A DNA stretch of 64,000 nucleotides from CAIVAT01 sp964473485. GTDB taxonomy: Bacteria > Bacteroidota > Bacteroidia > Bacteroidales > FEN-979. Shown here piece by piece: positions 9,048 to 18,281 of this stretch (position 1 is its first letter; each line of letters starts with the position of its first letter). The notes under the pieces are model-generated. The model was given only the letters and a program-made list of their open reading frames with translations, did no database searches and was not told where the DNA came from. The stretch lies in the NCBI GenBank assembly GCA_964473485.1, contig CAYYPH010000011.1, positions 1 to 64,000 on the forward strand, in the 5' to 3' direction. Both the position numbers and the translations under genes were made by a program.

Positions 9048-11321
9048 TTGAAATCCTTAACAGATAATGTTTCCTATATTATCGGATTCAGAAAATCATC
9101 CGATGAAAGGCTGAAGGCCCTGAAGTTTGTGCTAACCTGGCTTCATAGGTATTTTCCTGATCTGGAGATCATCGTGGTGGAGCAGGATTCTGAGCAAAAG
9201 TTCGACATCGAAATGCCCTCCTATTGTAAATATTCATTTTTATTCAACGAAGACCTCTATAACAGGAGCTGGGCATTTAATTTCGGGGCTTCACTTACAG
9301 ACAAGGATATCCTGGTATTTGCTGACTCAGATATGTTCATGCACGATGCAGATTATCGTACCTGCTTTGAAGCCTGCAACAGGTTTGAGGTTGTAAATCC
9401 CAACGGGTTGAAGGCAATTAATGTCGATGAGGTGGATTCTGAAAATCTGTCGTACCGGATAAGAGATGAAAAGAATCTTTTCACTGCCGCCGCTGGAATA
9501 GTCTTTATCCAGCGAAAGGCTTTTTTTAAAATAGGAGGGTGGGATGAACGTTTCGAAGGATGGGGAGGAGAGGATGACGAAATTTCATTATTCCTTACAA
9601 ACATCCTGACCAGTAAATGGTTTACATTTCCCATCTATCATATCGATCATGCCAGAACCTTGTTCGACGGTAACACCCAACCTCATTACGAACAAAATTT
9701 CAGGTACACCGAAGAGGTCTCCACCCTGTACGGACAAAGTCTTCACAAGTATCTGAAAAAAAGGGCTTCCAGGGAGATTGGGAACCCAAGTAAATACAGA
9801 ACTTATCAACAAGAGAAAAGGGCGAAGGAACCGTCAAAAAAACCGGCTCATTTCATTCTCGCCATAATCCCTAACGCCGGCGTTGAAGGGTTGAAGAAGC
9901 TTATCTGGTCGTGGCAGGAGACCAAAACCCCGGGCATTATTTGGGATATTATGGTGGCTTATGACGATTCAGGTGATAATATTGCTGAGTATCTGCAAGG
10001 ATTGAATCCCGATGGCTGCAAAGTCCAGAAAATGGAATCACCGGGATACACCGAAGCGGTCCGATTCAACTTGCTGGCCAGGGAACTGCAACAGATGGAA
10101 TTTGATCTGTGTTTTGTTTGCAATGAAAATATCGAATTCATCAAAGAGGGCTGGGACCTGGTTTACCACGAAACAATCATTCGTACAGGGTATGATCACC
10201 TGTGTTTTTACGATCTGAAACTGAACCCGGAAATAAACCTTCATTACCCGGTGGTCAAAGGCGCCCTGGCCTGTCATAGCTTTCCCGAGAACATCCGGGG
10301 AGATTTTTTTACTCTTACGCCAAGGGTTCTCGCTGATGCGGGATTCATAGACACGCTGAGTTTCAACGAGAGCGGGCTGGAATTCCTTGATTATTCCTGG
10401 AGATGTTGCCGGCTTGGGTACAATGCCATCGAAAATCCATTTGATATTCAAGGTAGCAACGACTATATCAGGACACATCATGACAATTTAGCAGGAAGGA
10501 TAAAAAACAGGGTACGAAACCATGATTCAGTGACCCAAAAGATAAAATCCGCGACATTATATAAGCAGCGAACCTATATTCCCTACAATGAGATAAAAAC
10601 GCATCATCCACCCGATGTGTCCGTTTCCTTTCAGCCCTTTATTGAATTGGAGCTCTTCACTGCTCTTGAAAACAAAAACGCGGCATTGAATGAACAGATT
10701 GCTGACCTGCGTATTAAAACGGATGGGCTGTCCGAGCAATGCCGGGTCAATGAAACCGAATTAAACAGGCTTCTTTCAGAAAAACATGAGCTTGAAAGTA
10801 GAAATGCAGTGCTCGTCGATTCCGCTGCCGAACTAAGCCAGGGCATAAGCCATTTGGTGTTTAATAATTCAGCACTTGAACACAGGGTCGCAGATCATGA
10901 AAAACAGATTAAAAACCTGGAAGAGATAATTTCTCAAAGGATCAATGAAAATTACGAACTTGAAAAAGAACTGATCCGCGTAAATGCAACCGTAAAGGAA
11001 CTTAAAGCCGGTATTGACAGATTAATTAAAAAAAATGATGATCTTAGCAGGGAAAAAGATCAACAGGCAGAAAGGGTTGCTTTACTTGAAGATGAGCGTA
11101 AAGCAGGCACCGTCAAAAACAGGGAACTGGAAGATCAGATAATGATGCTGACCAGAAAAATTCATTTGTCAACTGAGGAAGCGGAAAGGATCAATAAGAT
11201 AAACCTCGATCTGCAGAAAGACAGGAAGAACATCCTGGATTCCTGGTCATTCCGAATCGGGAGGAGCCTCATTACTCCTATTAAATTTATTTATCGTCTT
11301 TTCAGGCTGAGGTCTGAATAA
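9048..11321 (+). CDS. Double glycosyltransferase with long C-terminal coiled coil
   Basis: 757 residues in three parts. The first GT-A domain (about 1-235) has ILVFADSDMFMHD (DxD) and GGWDERFEGWGGEDDEISL, the GT2/galactosyltransferase C-terminal motif. The second GT-like domain (about 260-540) begins HFILAIIPNAGVEGLKKLIWSW and has AYDDSGDN. A coiled coil spans about 550-730, rich in Leu/Glu/Asn heptads. The tail SWSFRIGRSLITPIKFIYRLF is the basic, amphipathic end seen in many Bacteroidota glycan enzymes and may bind membrane. The start is a TTG with AAAGG upstream; the only nearby ATG (9024) runs into a stop. In ABC-exported O-antigen systems a coiled coil can set chain length, a possible role here. 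Confidence 0.75.
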   Translation: MKSLTDNVSYIIGFRKSSDERLKALKFVLTWLHRYFPDLEIIVVEQDSEQKFDIEMPSYCKYSFLFNEDLYNRSWAFNFGASLTDKDILVFADSDMFMHDADYRTCFEACNRFEVVNPNGLKAINVDEVDSENLSYRIRDEKNLFTAAAGIVFIQRKAFFKIGGWDERFEGWGGEDDEISLFLTNILTSKWFTFPIYHIDHARTLFDGNTQPHYEQNFRYTEEVSTLYGQSLHKYLKKRASREIGNPSKYRTYQQEKRAKEPSKKPAHFILAIIPNAGVEGLKKLIWSWQETKTPGIIWDIMVAYDDSGDNIAEYLQGLNPDGCKVQKMESPGYTEAVRFNLLARELQQMEFDLCFVCNENIEFIKEGWDLVYHETIIRTGYDHLCFYDLKLNPEINLHYPVVKGALACHSFPENIRGDFFTLTPRVLADAGFIDTLSFNESGLEFLDYSWRCCRLGYNAIENPFDIQGSNDYIRTHHDNLAGRIKNRVRNHDSVTQKIKSATLYKQRTYIPYNEIKTHHPPDVSVSFQPFIELELFTALENKNAALNEQIADLRIKTDGLSEQCRVNETELNRLLSEKHELESRNAVLVDSAAELSQGISHLVFNNSALEHRVADHEKQIKNLEEIISQRINENYELEKELIRVNATVKELKAGIDRLIKKNDDLSREKDQQAERVALLEDERKAGTVKNRELEDQIMMLTRKIHLSTEEAERINKINLDLQKDRKNILDSWSFRIGRSLITPIKFIYRLFRLRSE

Positions 11322-11339
11322 ATAATTTACTTTGTCAAA

Positions 11340-12359
11340 ATGTTTGCGAACAAGACTTTATTGATAACAGGAGGCACCGGGTCGTTCGGCAATGCAATCC
11401 TCAGAAAATTTCTGGATTCTGATTTTAAAGAGATTCGGATCTTCAGCCGTGATGAGAAGAAACAGGATGACATGCGGAATGAATACAAATCAGATAAAAT
11501 CAAGTACTATATTGGCGATGTCCGGCATTTTGACAGTGTCAGCAATGCACTGGTTGGTGTGGATTTCGTGTTTCATGCTGCCGCACTTAAGCAGGTTCCA
11601 TCCTGTGAATTTCATCCCATGGAGGCGGTGAGAACCAATATCCTCGGCGCTGAAAATGTGCTGGAAGCGGCTTATCGCAACAATGTAAAACGCGTCGTGG
11701 TGCTGAGTACCGATAAAGCGGTATATCCCATCAATGCCATGGGTCTTTCTAAAGCAATGATGGAGAAGTTGATGGTATCCAAATCGAGGTTGCTCGACGG
11801 GGTGAATCAGATATTTTGTGCGACCAGGTACGGAAATGTCATGGCCTCCAGGGGGTCGGTCATTCCCTTGTTCGTAAAACAGATCAAAGAAAACAATCCT
11901 TTGACGGTCACGGATCCGAACATGACAAGGTTCATGATGTCGCTGGAGGATTCTGTGAGCCTGGTCGAGTTTGCCTTTCAGCATGCCTGTCCGGGAGATA
12001 TTTTTGTTCAGAAAGCGCCTGCGTCTACAATATTGGATATCGCACTCGCCCTGAGGGATTTGTTTCATGTATCCAACGAAATAAGAATCATTGGAACCAG
12101 GCACGGAGAAAAGCTGTATGAGACGTTACTGAACCGCGAAGAAATGTCAAAGTCAGTCGATCTTGGAAGATACTACCGGATCCCTTCGGATAATCGTGAC
12201 CTGAATTATACCAAATACTTCAACAATGGGGAGATAAAAACATCATTGTCAGATGATTATAATTCACATAACACCCAAAGACTTGATCTGGCGGAGACGA
12301 GGGAAATGCTGCTGTCACTCGAGTATATCCAGTATGAACTGAAAACCTGGAAGCGATGA
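11340..12359 (+). CDS. UDP-GlcNAc 4,6-dehydratase, inverting (CapE/WbjB/WbvB type)
   Basis: An extended SDR enzyme that makes UDP-2-acetamido-2,6-dideoxy-L-arabino-hexos-4-ulose from UDP-GlcNAc. The NAD-binding TGGTGSFG is at 10-17, followed by the family text IRIFSRDEKKQDDMR. STDKAVYPINAMGLSK places the catalytic pair as Met134-xxx-Lys138, the MxxxK variant that marks this group in place of YxxxK. The length (339) is typical of CapE/WbjB. The next gene overlaps by four bases (ATGA). It is the first step of a three-enzyme L-sugar pathway encoded here. Confidence 0.88.
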   Translation: MFANKTLLITGGTGSFGNAILRKFLDSDFKEIRIFSRDEKKQDDMRNEYKSDKIKYYIGDVRHFDSVSNALVGVDFVFHAAALKQVPSCEFHPMEAVRTNILGAENVLEAAYRNNVKRVVVLSTDKAVYPINAMGLSKAMMEKLMVSKSRLLDGVNQIFCATRYGNVMASRGSVIPLFVKQIKENNPLTVTDPNMTRFMMSLEDSVSLVEFAFQHACPGDIFVQKAPASTILDIALALRDLFHVSNEIRIIGTRHGEKLYETLLNREEMSKSVDLGRYYRIPSDNRDLNYTKYFNNGEIKTSLSDDYNSHNTQRLDLAETREMLLSLEYIQYELKTWKR

Positions 12360-13501
12360 AAACTATAATCACGATTGTAGGCACCCGGCCCGAACTGATC
12401 AAACTAAGCAGAGTCATTGCCGAACTGGATAAACACTGCAACCATATCCTGGTTCATACCGGGCAAAATTTTGATTTTGAGCTGAATGAGATCTTCTTTC
12501 AGGGAATGGGAATCCGAAAGCCTGATTGTTTTCTGGATGCAGCCGGTAAAAATCCCGCCGAAACGATATCGAATGTCATATTAAAATCGGATGACCTGTT
12601 TGAAAGACTCAAACCGGATGCCCTGTTATTGTATGGGGATACCAACAGCTGCCTGGTAGTGATTCCTGCAAAGCGACGTAAAATACCTGTGTTTCACATG
12701 GAAGCGGGTAACCGATGTTTTGATCAGCGGGTACCTGAGGAGATAAACAGAAAAATCGTGGATCACCTGAGCGATATCAACATGCCATTGTCGGAACATG
12801 CCAGGAGATATCTTATCAGCGAGGGTCTGCGGCCTGAGACCATCATTAAGATAGGGTCGCCGATGCGCGAGGTCCTAGAATATCATGCTGATGGTATTGA
12901 ACAATCAACCGTGCTGGAAAATGAACATCTGTCAGAAGGTTCTTACTTTTTAGTGAGCGCACACCGTGAGGAAAATATCGATTCACCCTCAAATTTTACC
13001 GACCTGCTCGAAACCATCAGCGCAATAACCACTGCATACCAGAAAAGGGTGATCATTTCGACTCATCCCAGAACCTGGAAAAAGTTGGAAACGATCGGAT
13101 TTGTGAATTCCAATCCCCTTGTTTCGTTCATGAAGCCTTTCGGATTCACCGATTATATCAAATTGCAGTTGAATGCCTACTGTGTGCTCTCCGACAGCGG
13201 GACCATCACCGAAGAGAGTTCAATACTCGGTTTTCCTGCAATCACCATCAGGCAGGCGCACGAGCGACCCGAAGGAATGGATGAGGGAACATTGATCATG
13301 AGCGGCCTGAAAAAAGAAGCGGTGCTGGATGCTATCCGGGTTGTGACTTCACAATGCCACACAGATAAATGGAAACCTGAAAAGATTAAAGATTATGAGA
13401 CCCTGAACGTGTCTTATAAAGTTACACGGATCATATTATCATACATAGAATACGTCAACAGGACGGTATGGTTCAAACCAACGAACATGAGCGATTATTA
13501 G
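12356..13501 (+). CDS. UDP-HexNAc 2-epimerase, WbjD/CapG/WbvD type
   Basis: A GT-B fold UDP-N-acetylhexosamine 2-epimerase. Visible motifs are GTRPE (9-13), HTGQNFDFELNEIFF, EAGNRCFDQRVPEEINRK, SAHREEN, and SDSGTITEESSILGFPAITIR. HTGQN plus NRCFDQRVPEE is the style of the L-FucNAc/L-QuiNAc branch rather than of general WecB. It should invert C2 of UDP-L-RhaNAc (or L-PneNAc) to give the final L-sugar. It is translationally coupled to the dehydratase by a four-base overlap. Confidence 0.85.
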   Translation: MKTIITIVGTRPELIKLSRVIAELDKHCNHILVHTGQNFDFELNEIFFQGMGIRKPDCFLDAAGKNPAETISNVILKSDDLFERLKPDALLLYGDTNSCLVVIPAKRRKIPVFHMEAGNRCFDQRVPEEINRKIVDHLSDINMPLSEHARRYLISEGLRPETIIKIGSPMREVLEYHADGIEQSTVLENEHLSEGSYFLVSAHREENIDSPSNFTDLLETISAITTAYQKRVIISTHPRTWKKLETIGFVNSNPLVSFMKPFGFTDYIKLQLNAYCVLSDSGTITEESSILGFPAITIRQAHERPEGMDEGTLIMSGLKKEAVLDAIRVVTSQCHTDKWKPEKIKDYETLNVSYKVTRIILSYIEYVNRTVWFKPTNMSDY

Positions 13502-13552
13502 CCTGTAGCGAAATTCTCAAGAATTAGATTATCACCAATTAATGACCAGGAA

Positions 13553-14413
13553 ATGAAGAAAATTCTGATTATGGGATCGGCCGGAATGCTTGGCCATTTA
13601 GTGCATAATTTTCTAAGATCCCTCAATAAATACGAGCTGAGAAATACTTCATATCCTGTAAAATTGAATGATGAGAGCGATGTCCTTGATGTCACAGATA
13701 AATCTGCTCTTGAGCGGTATCTTGACGATGTCAGGCCTGATATTTTAGTTAATTGCATCGGCGTTCTTATCCGTGGATCAAATGAGAATCCGGCGAATGC
13801 CATCTATATTAACTCCTATTTTCCCCATCAACTGGCGACCATTTTGAGGAAAAGCAGAGGAAGGTTAATCCATATCAGCACCGATTGCGTGTTTACCGGA
13901 GAAAAGGGTGGCTACACGGAGTCAGATATAAAAGATGCACAGGATATTTACGGGCTCAGCAAATCACTGGGGGAGGTAGTAAATACAAAGGACCTGACAA
14001 TTAGAACTTCGGTCATAGGTCCGGAATTGAACAATCATGGAGAAGGATTGTTTCACTGGTTCATGAAACAAAAGGGTTTGATCAAGGGATATACCCATGC
14101 ATTTTGGTCTGGCGTTACAACTCTGGAACTGGCAAAAACTGTTGATGCCGCCATCGAGCAGGAAATTTCGGGGTTGTATCACCTGACGCCTAATATCAAG
14201 ATCTCCAAATTTGAGCTGTTAAATCTCTTTAAAGACACCTGGAATTGCGATCATATTAAGATCAACCCAATTGCCGGGAAGCTCGTTGATAAAAGCCTGA
14301 TAAATACCAGGAACGATTTCAGATTTACGGTAGGATCCTATCCTCAGATATTGCAGGAACTGGCCCGGTACATGGATGAACATCCTGATCTGTACGGGTG
14401 CCTGTACAAATAA
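13553..14413 (+). CDS. RmlD-like UDP-4-keto-sugar reductase (WbvR type)
   Basis: An extended SDR of 286 residues. The Rossmann GSAGMLGH is at 8-15, LVNCIGVLIRGSNENP and HISTDCVFTG are RmlD family blocks, and the catalytic pair is Tyr133/Lys137 in YGLSK. It belongs with dTDP-4-dehydrorhamnose reductases. In the pathway context it should reduce the 4-keto intermediate made by the dehydratase. It lacks the C-terminal cupin that makes CapF/WbjC about 370 residues long. That favours the WbvR branch (UDP-L-RhaNAc, then UDP-L-QuiNAc) over the L-FucNAc branch. It ends the + strand run; a - strand run converges on it. Confidence 0.82.
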   Translation: MKKILIMGSAGMLGHLVHNFLRSLNKYELRNTSYPVKLNDESDVLDVTDKSALERYLDDVRPDILVNCIGVLIRGSNENPANAIYINSYFPHQLATILRKSRGRLIHISTDCVFTGEKGGYTESDIKDAQDIYGLSKSLGEVVNTKDLTIRTSVIGPELNNHGEGLFHWFMKQKGLIKGYTHAFWSGVTTLELAKTVDAAIEQEISGLYHLTPNIKISKFELLNLFKDTWNCDHIKINPIAGKLVDKSLINTRNDFRFTVGSYPQILQELARYMDEHPDLYGCLYK

Positions 14414-14486
14414 TCGTAACCTCCTTCAAATATTCTGTCGCATCTGATCTTTTCGCATCCGGATAGGATAGTGTGACAGGAACATT

Positions 14487-15974
14487 TCACTGATTTTTAG
14501 CGTGAATTCTCATAAAATGGATGTTTTTCAGTTTCCTGATCACAGGCAAAAGGATTCGTTGGATGATCAGCCGGTAGAACTTTTTGTTGTAAAAATAACT
14601 GGTGCCTGTCACCAGGATGTTATGAAATTCAGTCAGTTCTGGTGTGTCTTTAACTGAAGCAGCCGTGAACGGAGGGGGGGAGCCGGGATCAGGATTATCT
14701 TTTTGTAATTGGTCAAGAATGAAGTTTTTTCTTCTTTCATCAACTTTTGAATATTTTTCGATCGTGTGACCGTATAAAGTTATTATTTTTCGGATGTAAT
14801 TCTCCAGCAGATAGGAGGTGTTTATATGGCGCACGGCAGCTTCCCCGAGTTTTATCCTCCTGTTTTTATCCTGCAGTACTGCCATCAGTTCCTGAAAAAA
14901 CATTTCAGCATCATTGTAATCGACAGGAATGCCGCATTTACCGAAGTCAACGATCTCCTCCAATGCTGTTTTCCGGAAAACCATTACCGTATTTCCGCAT
15001 GACATTGCTTCGACCGTCATCATACCAAATGATTCTGCCAGGGAGGGCATCAGGAAAATATCAGAACAATTATATAATTCCGCCATCTGTTGTTCATCAT
15101 TAATCCAACCGAATTCTTTCACGTCGAATTTGGATTTCAGCTCATCAATGAGTCCGATATCATTGAATGTCAACAAGGTTATTTTTTTGGCCAGGGGTTC
15201 TGGAATCCTCGCGAGCGTGTTTTTAATAAGGTCCAGCGATTTCAGTTTCCACAACGTTGACCGGAATGAAATGACCAAATCGTTCTGAATATCGTATTTC
15301 CTTCGAAGTTCCGTTTTATTTAGTACTTTAAAAACTTTGTTATTAACACCAAAGGGGATTACATGGATTTCACGTTCTTTGAAAATGGGAGATCTTTTTA
15401 ATAGGGAGTGCATCCATTTTGAGGCGACAACAGGCTCAAAATGAGAACTCTTCAGATAAATCTCCTTAATCATCCTGTTCAAACTTGAAGTATCGCGTTT
15501 CAGCGCAAATTCGGTGGTCAGGTAGGGACAATTACCACAATTGTCCTCAAACCTGTTGCAATCGAATGAATGTATGCAGTGGCCGGTGATAATCCACGGA
15601 TCATGAATGGTATAGACAGTGGGTTTCAAGTAGGAAAGTAGCGGCAACGAGGTCAGGCTGAAATATCCGGTATGAATGAGATGGTAGTGAACCACATCGG
15701 CATGAAGAAACCCGGGATGTTTCAAAAGTTCATAGGAAAACGGGTATACAACCGATTGCAGGCTGTTATTCAGTTCAAAAGTGTCGAAGTAGTGCTTCAG
15801 ACTTCTTGATTCTTCAACATCAAATGGCAGATTTTTAGTATGGATGTCATCGGATGATTTGCTCCACACGATCTGGGAAGAATCGATGCCCCTTTCGCGC
15901 AGGTAAAGATGAAGATCATGACCGTTAAACCGGTTGCCTTCCAGATCAAAGTAACTGACTTGCAAATTCTTCAT
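14487..15974 (-). CDS. GT4-family glycosyltransferase
   Basis: A 495-residue GT-B enzyme. ADVVHYHLIHTGYFSL and TIHDPWIITGHCIHSF form the acceptor half. The segment FMPSLAESFGMMTVEAMSCGNTVMVF is the EX7E-type donor-binding motif of family 4 (about residues 317-342). It has a Cys cluster (HSFDCNRFEDNCGNCPYL, near 135-152) seen in a GT4 subgroup, perhaps a metal site. The C-terminal 90 residues are extra and basic. It is the last gene of the long - strand operon. It is convergent with the reductase gene across 73 bases that contain only a weak imperfect hairpin. Confidence 0.8.
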   Translation of the reverse strand: MKNLQVSYFDLEGNRFNGHDLHLYLRERGIDSSQIVWSKSSDDIHTKNLPFDVEESRSLKHYFDTFELNNSLQSVVYPFSYELLKHPGFLHADVVHYHLIHTGYFSLTSLPLLSYLKPTVYTIHDPWIITGHCIHSFDCNRFEDNCGNCPYLTTEFALKRDTSSLNRMIKEIYLKSSHFEPVVASKWMHSLLKRSPIFKEREIHVIPFGVNNKVFKVLNKTELRRKYDIQNDLVISFRSTLWKLKSLDLIKNTLARIPEPLAKKITLLTFNDIGLIDELKSKFDVKEFGWINDEQQMAELYNCSDIFLMPSLAESFGMMTVEAMSCGNTVMVFRKTALEEIVDFGKCGIPVDYNDAEMFFQELMAVLQDKNRRIKLGEAAVRHINTSYLLENYIRKIITLYGHTIEKYSKVDERRKNFILDQLQKDNPDPGSPPPFTAASVKDTPELTEFHNILVTGTSYFYNKKFYRLIIQRILLPVIRKLKNIHFMRIHAKNQ

Positions 15975-16007
15975 GAAAAATGCGGTGAATTAAACAAATA
16001 CATGATA

Positions 16008-17243
16008 TTAAAACAAGAAACTCCTGAAGCTTTTCTCCATTGATTCCATGGTAAGGTAGGCGTCAAAAGCCGCACGGGCATTGATGCATAATTTCCGATA
16101 GAGCTCTTTGTTTTCGATGAGCATTTCGAGGCAGTGCCTAATATGATCGCTCTCGTTCGAATGACAGAGCATGGCCGCATCATTTTCTTTTAAAAAGATG
16201 CCGGGGGAGGCGTATTCCGGTCCATGAAAGAAAACCGGCCGGCCGGCCGCGAGGTAGGTGGTCAGCTTTCCGGGGAAACTCATTCTGCTTTCCTCTTCAA
16301 AGACCGGATCAAACCAGTAAGGACAATAGGCAATATCACTTTCATTAACCATCCTCAGGGTTTCATGCTGGTCTCTCCATCCGTAGAACTCTATTTGGAC
16401 TGGAGATCCGGCCTGAAGTTCAATATAAGGCGCCAATATTTTCAGGCGGACTTGATGACCGGCGATGAGCCAATGATTTGTGGATAAAGTGTATAGTAAG
16501 GCATTGAACTCCTGCTTTGCATAGACCTTACCCGCGATGATTATAACCAATTCTTTTCCTGGTGAATGTAATTGAACTGCAGGAGGGAGAGCAGATTGCC
16601 GGTCAAGGGATGGTAAAAAATAGACCGTTTCGCATTGATATCTTTCCCTGTAGATCCGGGCCATGTTTGGCGATGCGCTGAGAAACCTGACGCTTTTGTT
16701 GTGAATTTTTGCAAATTCTTTCATGGTGATCTGCGAGGTCAGGAAATCAACATTGGAATCCCTAAGCCACCAACCGGGAGGATCCCAGATCTGAGTATAC
16801 AAAGGAAGTTTCAGTTTGTCTGCAATGGGCAGGGTCATACGTATGGAGAATTGCCCTTCCAGGACCATCCAGATGACATCCGGTTTGCAGGCATCGGCAA
16901 AATTCTTCACCTCATTCAGAATGCGGTTTTTAGCCTTTCTGAACCTGGAGGTTTCAATTATAAATGATTTGAAGGAAGTGTAATAATATATAAGCCAATA
17001 GAATAATTTACCCAGGGAACGGTCATGCTTTACAAATCCATACTCGCTCGGTTTGACTGCAAAATAGTAGGGCAGGTTTTCAAATTCCTTTGAGGGTAAT
17101 GCCTCTTTACGCTGCTGGGCGTAGTTTATAATGAAACACGAAACGGTCCCTTCGGGGAGCATCCGGCAGAACTGCTCGAGAATCAGGGTTCCGGTACTGA
17201 TCCGGGAGGGAGGAAAATTACTGATAAGCAATACTTTCTTCAT
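16008..17243 (-). CDS. GT-B glycosyltransferase
   Basis: A 411-residue GT-B type protein. The N-terminus LLISNFPPSRISTGTLILEQFCRML is the usual start of Bacteroidota GT4-like enzymes, and WDPPGWWLRDSN is a distinctive block. The C-terminal half contains ESRMSFPGKLTTYLAAGRPVFFHGP, a variant donor site with Pro-Gly-Lys in place of the standard EXFG. The sugar is unknown. It starts 12 bases after the preceding GT2 gene in the same operon. Confidence 0.72.
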   Translation of the reverse strand: MKKVLLISNFPPSRISTGTLILEQFCRMLPEGTVSCFIINYAQQRKEALPSKEFENLPYYFAVKPSEYGFVKHDRSLGKLFYWLIYYYTSFKSFIIETSRFRKAKNRILNEVKNFADACKPDVIWMVLEGQFSIRMTLPIADKLKLPLYTQIWDPPGWWLRDSNVDFLTSQITMKEFAKIHNKSVRFLSASPNMARIYRERYQCETVYFLPSLDRQSALPPAVQLHSPGKELVIIIAGKVYAKQEFNALLYTLSTNHWLIAGHQVRLKILAPYIELQAGSPVQIEFYGWRDQHETLRMVNESDIAYCPYWFDPVFEEESRMSFPGKLTTYLAAGRPVFFHGPEYASPGIFLKENDAAMLCHSNESDHIRHCLEMLIENKELYRKLCINARAAFDAYLTMESMEKSFRSFLF

Positions 17244-17255
17244 GCTTTTAGTTTT

Positions 17256-18248
17256 TCAGTTCAAACCGGATAATTTTTTCCGGATAAATTTCCGGATGTT
17301 TGTGAAAATGTTTCCGTCAATCTTGATTATGCTGTCATTTATGATCAACTGCATTTTTTTCTGATCCGAAGTCAGAACCTGGTCAAGCACCCTTCCGGCC
17401 TGTTCGTGAAGCATTGCTTTTAATGAAGGATATTGGTTCTGTGTACTTTCCAGGTCAGAAAAGATCACTCCTAAGGGACAGCCGGCATTAAAATACACAC
17501 AATAAAGTTCCATAAAAAGATTTGCGATGACAACTTGATCTAACTCAGGATCGTCGGCAATGGCAAGTTCGAGGAAGTGCTTGCGTTTGCGGAAATATTT
17601 CTCCGCCTCAAATTGGTGTTCGCGGGTTCTTACAACCGTTAAAAACTCCGGTATGCATTTAACTTTATACTTCCTGGCAATCCTTCTCCATAGGTCGAGG
17701 TCTTCGCAAATATCGAGGGCTTCATCAAAAATACCAACTGCATCAAAAACGGTTGCTCTGACAACGACCGAAGGAGTTGTAATATGGTTCTTACTGATAA
17801 AAAGCAAATCAGGATAAATATCATCACTAAGGTACCTGGAATATTTTCCATTACTTCGTCTGGTATCAAAATCAATAATCTCCGCATAATTAAATGACAT
17901 GCCGTATTCCTGATTTTTCTCAAGGAATTCAATGTGAGTCTGCAAATGATTGGATTTCCATAAATCATCTGAATCAAGAAAGGCCAGATATCTGCCTTTT
18001 GCCATTCTTATCCCGTGATTCCTTGCTGATGAAACCCCTTGATTTACCTGGTAGTAGTATCGTAAATTATCCGGAGGGGATGCAAACAGATCTTTTGTAC
18101 CATCTGTCGAACCATCATCAATTATTATTAGTTCGAAATCTGTTATCGTTTGATCATACACACTTTTAACAGCCTCGGAAAGGCAATAACCCCTGTTGAA
18201 TGCAGGTATTACAACTGAAATTTTCGGATGGCCTGATGAAAAAGACAT
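17256..18248 (-). CDS. GT2-family glycosyltransferase
   Basis: Canonical GT2, 330 residues: ISVVIPAFNRGYCLSEAVKSV, FELIIIDDGSTDGT, NQGVSSARNHGIRMAKGRYLAFLDSDDLW (metal-binding DSDD near residue 93) and EDLDLWRRIARKYKV. The last 100 residues are helical without a family match. The ATG at 18248 is supported by the domain starting eight residues in. It is part of the - strand run that also encodes the ABC exporter. Confidence 0.82.
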   Translation of the reverse strand: MSFSSGHPKISVVIPAFNRGYCLSEAVKSVYDQTITDFELIIIDDGSTDGTKDLFASPPDNLRYYYQVNQGVSSARNHGIRMAKGRYLAFLDSDDLWKSNHLQTHIEFLEKNQEYGMSFNYAEIIDFDTRRSNGKYSRYLSDDIYPDLLFISKNHITTPSVVVRATVFDAVGIFDEALDICEDLDLWRRIARKYKVKCIPEFLTVVRTREHQFEAEKYFRKRKHFLELAIADDPELDQVVIANLFMELYCVYFNAGCPLGVIFSDLESTQNQYPSLKAMLHEQAGRVLDQVLTSDQKKMQLIINDSIIKIDGNIFTNIRKFIRKKLSGLN

Positions 18249-18281
18249 AATTATTGATTCACGCGATATGAATGTAAGGGT

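Noticed and set aside
10038..10481. A 147-codon frame opposite the double glycosyltransferase
   Set aside because: It is antisense to a well supported gene and has no recognisable family.
14414..14486. A terminator between the convergent reductase and GT4 genes
   Set aside because: An imperfect CTGTCGCA/TGTGACAG pairing is present, but the loop is long and no T-run follows; too weak to call.
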